From Epiperipatus broadwayi (Eukaryota > Onychophora > Udeonychophora > Euonychophora > Peripatidae): 64,000 nucleotides of DNA. Positions 36,323 through 46,828 of the stretch are shown here, one piece after another. Each line of letters opens with the position of its first letter. Positions within the stretch are counted from its first letter, which is position 1. The stretch lies in NCBI GenBank assembly GCA_028023455.1, contig JAQFVV010006272.1, positions 1,504,586 through 1,568,585 of the forward strand. Direction: 5' to 3'. A program made the translations under genes and the position numbers. The notes beneath the pieces were generated by a model. That model saw only the letters and a list, made by a program, of their open reading frames with translations, was not told where the DNA came from and did no database searches.

Positions 36323-36679
36323 TGTAATGGTCAGGTTTGTACATTTGCTTAACAGACCGAGATTCCGAGCCAGAGAACCAAAAGCTGACCAAGTCGAGAT
36401 AGTAATATCCTACATCTGATCATACATCAACTCTCTTACTTGTGCTTCCAAGTCAACCCATTGTGAATGACATGCCTGAGGTTACACTCGATATCTCTTT
36501 ATTCATGTCCCAGCAATACCAAAGCAGTAAAACATGAGACCTCCCCCCCAACACATGATATTATATAACTTAACTAGTGATTCATAAAGTAATGAGCAAG
36601 AATGGAGACTGAGATAAATTTATATTTCATAAATTTAATGTAACAATAAGTTATAAAGCAAAACAAATAGGGTAAAGTT

Positions 36680-36905
36680 TGCTCATGTGTAAGTGAGTGA
36701 ATACTCAGGGTTACGGAAAATATAATACAACAATTTAGAGTGCTCACATGCAGGTGAGAATATTCAGGGTTACAAATGATTTAATAAAGCAAATTATATA
36801 GTACTCACACGCAGGTGAGTACATACCCAAGGTTACAAATAGTATATTAAAGCAAATTGTATAGTGCTCACACACAGGTGAGTGCATACTCAGGGTTGCA
36901 AAATG
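36680..36905. repeat. 61-63-bp tandem repeat, four copies
   Basis: Starts at 36680, 36741, 36802 and 36865; consensus GTGCTCACAYGCAGGTGAGT, then ACTCAGGGTTACAAA. Confidence 0.9.
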
Positions 36906-37774
36906 TTTAATTAGTTCATGACTTTAATACGCTTATACCATCTTCTATGTCATAACTCATGCTATGTTCTATATAGTGGGAATCAGTAATAATTAGAGTG
37001 ATTAATTTATTTGTTAGAGTGCTCAATTTATTGGTAACTGATGGATATTATATTATTATTTTTCTAAGTCTAAACTCAACTATAATGATGTTTGCATGAT
37101 ATTATATATAATTGCTACACAGATATACGCATTAATTCAGATTCCGAATCAGATGAAAGCCGAAGTTACTTTCTAGGGAAGCTGAACTGAGGTGTGGCAG
37201 TCGAACATCAGATTCTAGTGTGTTATAAACTATAGTATCAGAATAAGTGCATCTTGAATGTGTTCTTAATTGATGTTTATTACCTAGTAAATGATTCCCT
37301 AGACCGGACTACTTACTATAATATGAAGATGCCTTTTTATTCAAGTGAGCAGAAGAGTGGCTTATGAGCCCTTAGGAATGCTTTGGTTCCTTCTAATACA
37401 AATAAATGTCAGTTGCCTAAACTTTCGAGGCGTGAATTGACATGGAAACGATCCTGGTGTAGACCATTATAGGTATAGCAAGGAGAGATGCATATTTATG
37501 CTAACTAGTTACACATTTACAGTGCTAAATTATTATTTTCATAAATTAACTACACCAAAATCTTCGCTTCTTTCAGTGCTACTACCACCGGTCAGTTCAT
37601 AAATGAGATTATTAAGTTGCATGATAAAGGCGATAATGAGAATCTGATTTAAGGATCTCTGCATAGCTTATTAATCTTTAATTAAATAAAGTTATAGCAA
37701 ATTTAAAGATTTACTAGAACTTGAAGCATTAATTATGTGTCGTACACTTTACATCTAATATCAAATGAACTGAT

Positions 37775-38065
37775 TTTTAAATAATCTACGTCAAATACTG
37801 ATTCTTAAATAGCTCACGCAAAATACTGATTCTTAAATAACGTACTCAAATATTAATTTTAACTAACTCGTAAAATATCTATTTCAAATAACTTGCGCAA
37901 ATATGCATTTTAAATAACATACGCAAAATATGCGTTTTAAAACACATACGTAAAATATACATTTTAAATAACTGGTGCAAAATATACATTTTAAATAACC
38001 TGTATAAAATATACTTTTTAAATAACCTGTATAAAATATACTTTTTAAATAACTTATTTTGTGCA
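37775..38065. repeat. About 31-bp tandem repeat, about nine copies
   Basis: Repeated TTTTAAATAAC plus a variable YRYRCG stretch plus AAAATAYRC. The last copies are near identical (TTTTTAAATAACCTGTATAA, twice). Confidence 0.9.
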
Positions 38066-38144
38066 TTATAAGTAATTGATTCACTCCAGCGTAAATAATA
38101 GTTTGATTTCAGAAGGAAGTTTGTCTATATTTCTTTCTATTACA

Positions 38145-39654
38145 ATAATCTGACATAACGGAAAAAGTGATTACTCGCCCCCAATAATTATTAAACACAC
38201 AAAATTCCATTCTGATGAACATAGCATAAATTAATAACATGAAATTAAAAGTAAAGATGATGGCATAAGAATAAATTGCAGAAAACAATCAATAGTTATA
38301 ATTTAGAAATGAGAATTTGTTTGAATGGTTTTATAGAATCTAAATATTTATGCTTAATTAAATATTTATGATCAAGCAAGAATTTTGAGTGTTCTAAGCT
38401 TTAAATAAATTCAATATAAACACTTTAGTGTAACATTTAAATGATATAATGGATTATGAGATTGATTAGTTAGCTAGCTTTTAATTTAGAATGGGTTTAT
38501 TCTGCAGAATGATTTACCGGTAAAAGTTTTTTAAGGCATTCTTTACTGTGCTTCTTCTCTCTATCAAATTGACTGTGGCTTTTCTAGGTTTGAGACTGGA
38601 TGCAGCCTTGTAAATTTACTTTGGTGGCGGCTTTCCTCCCATTACTTCGGTCAGGAACTCTCTGGTATTGCAGGTATAACTTCTCCATCATTGGACTGGG
38701 CACGGTTGAGGTTGATGTTTTCTCTCATTAGGTAGCAGCGGTCTGGGAAGAATAGACAGCTGTCTATTGCTTCCTAGCCAACGGTCTTCATTCTGACAGC
38801 TTGGGTGATGGCTTAGTAGAATTCAGCTTGCTAAAGTAATGCAGGAACAGCTTTTTAATTATTTTTTTTGGCGCTGGTCTTTCAGAAAATATATCAGCAG
38901 CAATCACAATAATTTTCAATAGCAACCACCCTTTGATGGCTACTACAGGCCTTTTTTATTTTCTATTTTTGACAGTAGGTCCCTCCCCTTTTTACTTTTG
39001 GCACATCACTTGTTCCCTGGTTCAAACTTTGCCTTTAACTAAATATCCACTTAGTAAAATATTTGGTATAGTTAAATCTGGACTTAAAAGCTCTATTATT
39101 CCAATTTGCATCATAGCTACATCCAGAGCCAAAGATATATTTCCTAGAGTCCTGCAAGAGCACTTAGTATGAAATTTATGCCTGACAGAATTTTATAATT
39201 GGTCTTAGTTATAATTTTAAATGGGTCAAGTTTCAGCCAAAGATTATTTTTAGACGAAATGTTAAAACTCGTAAACAAATTTATAGCTTGTGTAACTTTA
39301 AACAAACAATTGAACTGAAATTATTTAAAATGAATATTGAAACTTAAATAAGTAATTTGATAAACTTAAACTTATTATTTTGTTATATGCATAAATTCTA
39401 ATTACACTGTTATGTTTACTTCACTTTTAACAAATGTAAATGTATATGCGCGTATATAAATATTTAAGGCTGTATTTTCATATTATAATTAACAAGGCAA
39501 TTATTCACGCACATACTCGGCAATATTGCAAGCATACTCAAAGTTTTAAATTAAAGAAATACACCCAATCTGAGTGAAACAAAATACACTATTATAGAAT
39601 ATAATAGGTGAAACAGATCTAACTGTTTCAATATATATAATATACACATATAGA
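38145..39654. other. Spacer with a G+C-richer patch, no supported gene
   Basis: 38540-38870 is noticeably richer in G+C (GGTAGCAGCGGTCTGGGAAG) and may be a degraded repeat. The open frame 38933-39172 has no recognised motif. Confidence 0.4.
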
Positions 39655-40118
39655 AGTGAAAAACAAATAGATAAGTATTTAGATAAAATTAATAAATTAG
39701 GTAAGAATATTAAGTTTACAATGGTAAATGAAAAAGATAATAAGTTATCATATTTAGACATATTATTAACAAAAATATATGACAAAGAAAGGTGTAAAAT
39801 AGAAACATCAGTGCATTAAAAAATGAATGGGAATAGTAATATAATAGATTGGAATTCTAATACAGATAGTAAATATAAAATAAATAGCATTAGTTCAAGA
39901 ATATGTAGGGCTATTAATTATTGTTCAAGAAAAGAGGAATATAGAAAAGAAGTAGAATTAGTCATCAAGAAATTTAAAGAAAATTAATATCCAGAGAAAG
40001 TAATAGTGAAGAATATAAAATTAACAGACGAAAAATATAAAGAAGTTAATAGAGAAGAATAAATATATAAAGAAAAGTATAAAACGGAGGAGTATATAGG
40101 TGTTACAACATATAATAA
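39655..40118 (+). pseudogene. PLE reverse transcriptase C-terminal part (left half of split element)
   Basis: One frame, interrupted only by three TAA codons, reads NKLGKNIKFTMVNEKDNKLS, YLDILLTK, then TDSKYKINSISSRICRAINY, KKFKEN and a charged tail. The IKFT-x-E...L-x-FLD pattern and the following thumb region are typical of Penelope-like elements. It is truncated at its 5' side. At 40118 the frame meets the E2 terminus and resumes at 62702 after the 22.6-kb insertion. The four bases ATAA at 40115-40118 are the target duplication. Confidence 0.7.
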
Positions 40119-41836
40119 TGTGCCGGTCAGATGATGTATGTTGGTTTAACTCAGTTCGAATACTAGGCGAAAGTACCTAGAGGCCACCCATATGCAAGAT
40201 ATTAAATCAAGAATACTATGACCTCTGCCCTCTTCACCTATCATCGAGTCTAATTACAAACCAACAATATTATCTGAGACATGCATAAATTATTTTCTCA
40301 CCCGACTCAAGCTTAGCATCAGGGAGAGACAATGGACAAGAATACTTGTGGAACTAAGTTAAATGTGCATAACAGATAATATGAAATATGTGTTTTGTGT
40401 GCCTGGATCATTGGAAAAGTAAAATAATGGATTGACATAAAATTAGAAAACTCAAGCTTTTAGATTAAAAAATATATTTTAATAAATGACATTTTAAAAT
40501 ATTAGGAATGTTTTAACTACCTCCGCTATTCCCCCATTGATTTATCATAAAAAAATAGACAATAAAGGCAGATAGTAATTATATAAGATTTTGCAGTCAA
40601 AGTCCTTTTCTTCCCAACTTCAATAAAATTATTAACTCGAATCCCCTCGATAAAGCACAATTAAAAAAATCTTTCGCAAAGCATTTTCTAATTGCTTTGT
40701 GATTAAAAACAATTTTAAAATATTTAAGACATGTATAACTGCTAAGATAAGTATGGGGCTAAAGGCGGACAAAAAGGCGCTATCGAGATCAAGTTGGCAA
40801 ACAAAGGAAACTTACTAGGATTTAATTTACAGACATAATTTAAATTGGAAAGATCTTTTTAAATGGAAATTAACTTTTAACTTACACCGCAATGGAATGA
40901 GAAACATTTATAACATTTTAACAATGAGGAATAGCGAAGGAAAAAATGGTTAAATATAAATAGATGATCACACAAAATTTAAATATACATCTAATATTAT
41001 TATAATAAAAAAAATACAGTTACATTATATATATATAATTAAATGAAATAGTTAAGAAAAGTATTTATCAAAAAGGTAAAGTATAAATAGTTCATGAGGA
41101 GAGATACAGTTACCATCCTGGTTCCTTGGTCCAGTTCCCTTGACACTTGTGGCTTGATACGTCCGTAGAGATATATTTGTCTGGACAATTTAATGGAAAT
41201 AAGCAGCATTTTTAACAAAAGATCACATAGACACGGCACAGAGTTCAGGTTTCTATAGGTTGGATACTACGGCATTTTGATGGTTTTAGGATCTCGGCGG
41301 CAGGCAAAGCTGTTTGCCTAACCGCCAATCATTTTCACGTTCATCAAATTATGATCACTTTTAGCATCTCGCATATTGAAAGTTCTAACGGTGATTTCCA
41401 GGAATTCAGGAACAATATTTTCTGCTTTTAGAAATAAAATACGGCGACTCACCGCACAGGATCTGCCTGAATCAGCAAAAGAACCAAAGAGAGCCAGTCT
41501 TTTGTTCTCCTCTCCTTTTAAAACCTTTTGTCAGCTACACTTCTATTGTTTGCATATGATTTTAGATCTTGATAAGCCCCCTACACTCCTTAGTTTCGAA
41601 GTAAGTTTTTACTAAAAATAAACTTTCAATTTCTTTTTATCAAATTGTGCATTTAAGTTTGAATTTTATTTAATTAAAAGATACATTCCTTTAGAAAATG
41701 CAAGCAGGCATATCTCAAAATAAAATCATACACCATATTTAAACAAAATTTAAAAAGAAAAATATATTATTATTTCTTTTAACAAAATAACATTTTATTT
41801 GAACAGAATTTTGCATTAACTCATATATATATATAT
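40119..41836 (-). repeat. E2 3' LTR, distal segment
   Basis: Homologous to E1 LTR 6700-8530 in reverse orientation. The terminal plus-strand TGTGCCGG corresponds to the LTR end CCGGCACA. It stops at the TA tract where E3 begins (41837). Confidence 0.9.
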
Positions 41837-42739
41837 TGTGCCCTTTTGTATGGGTCACCATTTAAGTTTTGTGCTAATCTAGTAGAAAATTTTAAATTTA
41901 AGAAGTATTTTAAAATGTGTGATGTTGACTTTGCTTGTGGTAATGTTACCATAAGTTTAATTAAAGCAATCTATGAGTATTTGATATGTGAATTGTGTTG
42001 GTATTGAGAAGATATTTAAAATGATGATGATTATGATGTAATACTGCATTAATAAATTTAATAACAAATGTTTGAAGCTAAAGTATTTAAAAGACAAGTT
42101 AAAATTAGACAAAGATATTTATTTAATTTAAAATATATGTTAAAAGTGAATAGAAATATTTTAAATTATAAGTACTTAAATTGAGATTAATATTTGATTT
42201 TAATCATATCAAATAATTATTTTAAAATCTGATATAATATCTTATTTATTTTTAAAAATAAATATTTATTTTAAAAAAGCAATTGTTAAGTTATTTTTAG
42301 ATTATGGGAAGCGTTTCTTGTATTGTAAAAAAAAACAGATGTTAATTAGAGATACACACACACATGCTTGGAAGCTTTCTCATAAAGTTGCAAAACTATT
42401 TTAAAATTATGTTGTGAAATTTATAAATAATACGTGAGTTATCACGAGATAAAAATAAAGATATTAATGTAGAATATTAAATCTGATTTTTAAAAATATT
42501 GTCTTAAAAATATAACGTATTTAAAAAGATTTAGTTTATTTTAAATGATCTTATAAAAGTTAAGATTTAAATCAAGTGAGAAAGAATATTTTAAAAAGAA
42601 TGTTTAATAGGTTTAAATAAACGATAAAAATTATTTTTAAAATGTAATAATATTAAATATTAAATAAGTCATTATTTTATTTTTAATAGTGTGTTAGTAA
42701 ATATGTAAATAAGCTAGAAAGTTTGATTGTTTAAATGTA

Positions 42740-42773
42740 CCAATCAGATAAGGAGTTTCTGCTAGTATAAAAG
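42740..42773 (+). promoter_or_regulatory. E3 LTR core promoter (CCAAT + TATA)
   Basis: CCAATCA at 42740-42746 and TATAAAAG at 42766-42773, followed about 20 nt later by GGGGGGCTCTCTGTAATT. Both boxes are retained at 53898 and 53924 in the 3' LTR. Transcription would begin near 42795. Confidence 0.6.
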
Positions 42774-45163
42774 CTGGATTCAATTGTTGAGGGGGGCTCT
42801 CTGTAATTAAATTTCTAAGTTAATCGTGCTATTGAGAAAATAGCTAAGTAAATTTATAAACGCTCTTAAAATCAGTTGTAAAATCATAAGAGTGTTATTG
42901 TATATAATTTTATAATTTTTTAAATGATAAGTATGCAGTAGAAACTTAATAATTCCCTATTGGTCTTCTCAATATCGAAACTCAATTTACGTACGAATAA
43001 TCATGGAAACATCACGTATCGGAGAAATATATCAGAAACTTTATGCTAGAGAAATAACAGACGCTGGATTAGTACATAAAACTATGAGATGGAGAAAAGT
43101 AGTATTTTGGACTATAAATAGTTTTAAAAGTTTAAATTACTATTGTCTATTATAAATAGATATTTAAAAGAAATATGAATACTTCTATAGAAAGAAAGTA
43201 TTTTTGCAGATTTTAAAAATAAAATGTATATCTTAAGTAAAGATATAAGAAGTAGTAATTTTAATAAATACATGCCTTGTTAAGTCTTTGTGCTTAAAAG
43301 ACTAAATATTGACGATTTGAAAAGGCAAATAGATTATAAATATGATTATTTAAAATCGTAATATAATAAAATTATTATATTGAAGTAATCTAAAACGCTG
43401 GACGTTATAGATGGAAAAATAGATTCTTACCTAGATATATTGTTTTGAAAAATGCACAAGTAATACATGGATGTCCAAACCAAATCAGGCCAAGCTAAGT
43501 TAATGGAAAAATTAATTGAGAATAATTTAACAATTATAAATTAATTTAGAAATGATAACTTTTGAACAATATTTTATGAAGAACTGGATCCAGAAAGAGA
43601 ACTTATAAACTATTTTTTTAATTTTATTTTGTTTTCTTATGGGAACTTATTATTTTTTTTAAAAAAAAGAACGTTACCATTTTTTATATAAACTTTCAAG
43701 AAACACGTGATACAACGGAACAGGAAATAGTGTTCTATTGACTTTATACGTAGGATATTTGTTAGAACTTTTATGGTAGAACAAAAGTCGTCGCTGGAAT
43801 ACGTAATATAATCTTTTATTTTATTTATTTAACATAAAATTTAAAATATTATTAAACTATTAAAAGTAGGTTAGGTACATTTATTAAATAATAACTTAAA
43901 AATAATATAATAATTAATTACATAAATTTATTTTTATAATTAATATAACACGGAATATTCTAATGAATGTTTATGAGTGTAAATGTGAATGATTTTTATT
44001 TTATGAAGCTGCAAATTCCGAAGAATGCTGGATAGCAGATTGGACATTATTATTATTATGGTAAAAATATTGTATAATGATTTTTAATGAATTTAATATG
44101 TTTTTTCTTTAGATCAACTGAATATTATGTTGTTGTAGAATGAATGGATAGATATTTTATGAAAACACATACATTATATTGGCAACGAACTTTATTAAAA
44201 TATGCATAAGTTTTAATCTATAATATCAACATGATACAACATTACGTAAGAAGCTTAGAAATAATTATATGATTCTTTCATAAATAAATTTTGATATTTT
44301 ATTATGTTATAGTATTAGAATTATATTTATTCTTTATTTAGGTAATTATTTTATTATTTGCAAGATAAGAATAGGATTTGAAAAGACTCTATTTTTTTTT
44401 TGTATTTTGTTTTATTAAATAAGTTAAGTTACGTTATGGGTAGAAGCTTATATTTGGATTGAAGTTTATTAAGTATAGACGATGTAGTATAGGTAATTTG
44501 GATGATGAATATTTTATTTAAAGTTGATGTTTGTTTTCCGGAAATTTTAGATAAGTTTAGAATATGTTTTATAGATAGAAATTATTAGAAAGGATTAAAA
44601 TAACATATTAAGTAAAGTAATGATTTTTACACAGAAAAGAATCATAGAATTTATCTAAGGTAATGCTTTATGAATTTGAAATTGATAAATGATTTAAATA
44701 ATAGTATTTGAACAGTACAGATATGTAATGCATATTTGATAAAACATATAACAGGAATTACATTAAGTAAAGTATAATTACAGTCAATTATTTGTTTTAC
44801 ATTACAAAGATACATTAATTTTATAAAGCTATTAAGCAATGCTAATAATAAAGTAAATATATGATGATACATTATAAATGGTAATACTTAATTAATGTAG
44901 CTATTTAATTAGTAGAGCTTCATTGTTTACACATGCTACATAAATAATTTTGACATATATTATTATTTGTAATGGAAGTTTATTAACATTTATTTTAAAA
45001 ATCTAAGTTTTGAAAACATACTATAATATTATTAGTATAGTATTTGAAGAATGTATAATTGCTTGTTAAGCACATGAATTAGTAACAGTATAAACTTCTT
45101 GTATTTGTAATTTCTTATTTTATTTTATTTATTTTCCTAAATTCTAAAACTGTAAATAGTGTA

Positions 45164-45225
45164 AATAAATTTTATTTGAAGTTATTGTAAATAAATTTGT
45201 TAATTTGTTTTAAAAGTGTGTCGAG
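45164..45225 (+). terminator. E3 LTR polyadenylation region
   Basis: AATAAA at 45164-45169 and again at 45190-45195, then the GT-rich TTTGTTTTAAAAGTGTGTCG. The same is at 56327-56380 in the 3' LTR, where it would end the element transcript. Confidence 0.5.
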
Positions 45226-45774
45226 TTTCATTATTTTTCACCACAGCATTTTGACATCAGATGATTTGAAATAAACATAATATTTGCACAAAAATGAATT
45301 TGTTATTATTATTTAGAAATGAATACAATATTTGCTTAACATTATTTTATAAGAATTGATTGACATGAACAGAAAATATTGCAATGGTCATAAGATGATT
45401 ATAATGCACATTATAAGAATACAGTATTGTTTATTGCCACAGATTATTAAGTATAAGATTTTGATCTATTTTAAAATGAAGATACCATATGAAATAAAAG
45501 ATATACATATGATTGTTTATTCATTTAATGATTGATTATATAATAGAAATAGATGAGATTAAATTACACTCTAAGATTAGTATTATTTATTATTATTATT
45601 AAAATAAGTTAGGTGTATTTAAGTTTGATATAAAATCCCACATCATACTTATTTACATGAGTTATTATTATTTTAAAACAACTTAGAAGAACCTGAGATT
45701 ATTTAATTATATTTTAAGTTAAAAGTTAGGAATTATTTTAGTATTATTAAAGATAATTTATTTCATTTAAAAGT

Positions 45775-45860
45775 CATAAGAATGCTATAGATGTAGTGGT
45801 AAGATGATAAGGTAGTGGTAGTATTCTTATGCCATTGAGACAGTATCTTGGGAGATATTG
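45775..45860 (+). other. Two consecutive hairpins in U5
   Basis: CATAAGAATGCTA (45775-45787) pairs with TAGTATTCTTATG (45819-45831). CAGTATCT (45841-45848) pairs with AGATATTG (45853-45860) around TGGG. Both are kept in the 3' LTR. They lie in the RNA leader upstream of the PBS, where dimerisation or packaging signals are usual. Confidence 0.5.
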
Positions 45861-46119
45861 ACTCAGTGTAAATCTGCTTATTACTTTGTAACTTTACTTC
45901 GCAGTCTCATAATTTTAATATATAATTATTTAATTAGTATAATCTAGAACTATATTGATTTTGATGATTGATAATAAATTTAATTAAGATATGATAATAT
46001 AAAAGTATATTAAAGATAGATATGCAAATTTTAATTAAGCATAATAATGTAACTGAGCTAGTTGTATTTTAAACTATTTTATATATCAAGAAGTAAGGGT
46101 ACAAAGGGTAGGAAGATTT

Positions 46120-46133
46120 TGGCGCTCAACGTG
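46120..46133 (+). promoter_or_regulatory. E3 primer binding site, tRNA-Lys type
   Basis: TGGCGCTCAACGTG, 13 of 14 matches to the tRNA-Lys1,2 primer site (TGGCGCCCAACGTG), beginning 16 nt after the LTR end. Confidence 0.7.
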
Positions 46134-46828
46134 ATTGGCATGATACGTTTAAGTAGGATTTAGATGTTCAAACGTTATCGGTTTGATATGTTAAAGTTAC
46201 AATTTTATCAGCCCGATAGGTGGTCAAGAAAGTTTTTGGCCACAACGTTTTAGGCTAAATATTTAATTAAGGATTAAGATATATAATTTTAGGATTAGTA
46301 TATGTTAGGAGAATAAAGTGATAAGTATAATTAGTATTTTATAATAATATTTATAATTGATTAGATGTTGATTATAAAATTAAAATAAAATTAAAATAAA
46401 AATTTTATTAGTAGAGTATTATATTTTCATGTGGTATCTGTAATATGATTATTCTTTGAAGTTAAATACTATGTTGATTTTAAGTTAATAAAACAATAAA
46501 TTATAGAAATGTGGCAAATAATTATATTATAATGTGACCATATCAATTCTTGAAATATTTTAAATGGATATTTAATATTATATATTATGTGCAAATTGTC
46601 TGTGGGTCATAGGTGTAAAAATAAATGATATGACACAATTTTGTTATTGAAATTTATATAATTATTTAATAGTAAGTAATGTAGAGTTTTTGAGGATACT
46701 ATTATATGATTAGTTGTAAAAGTGAGTTGAGTGGAGATGGGAAGGTTGATGGGGAATTGTATTTTAAAAAAGTATAAAATAATAAGTACTGCATATTGTT
46801 AGGATTGAATTTTAAAAAAATATAAAAA
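46134..46828 (+). other. E3 leader between PBS and gag
   Basis: Non-coding, AT-rich, about 700 nt. No gene seen. Confidence 0.6.

Larger units (their letters stand above)
36323..38144 (+). mobile_element. Possible solo LTR or LTR-like insertion
   Basis: The termini TGTAATGG and CTATTACA form a 6-bp inverted repeat with TG/CA ends, sitting after CATATAT. It encloses two tandem arrays and a G+C-richer part. The flanks are ATAT (left) and ATAA (right), so no clean target duplication. The size is close to the TGTAAC...GTTACA element at 59180-60730. Confidence 0.25.
41837..46103 (+). repeat. E3 5' LTR (4,267 bp)
   Basis: TG...CA termini. Promoter elements lie about 900 bp in, and two AATAAA signals at 45164 and 45190 are followed by a GT-rich stretch. 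Hairpins lie near both the start of the transcript and the end. It differs from the 3' LTR only at scattered bases and short homopolymer indels. Open frames such as 44651-44872 (minus) exist in both copies only because the LTR is duplicated. Confidence 0.95.

Noticed and set aside
36680-38065. Direct repeats that superficially resemble a CRISPR array
   Set aside because: Units are contiguous, without unique spacers, in an animal genome context. They are ordinary tandem repeats.
38933-39172. 79-codon open frame in a less AT-rich patch
   Set aside because: No recognisable motif, no splice context and no homologous copy in the window.
44651-44872. Open frame in the E3 LTR repeated at 55814-56035
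   Set aside because: It is present twice only because the LTR is duplicated; no motif and AT-driven composition.
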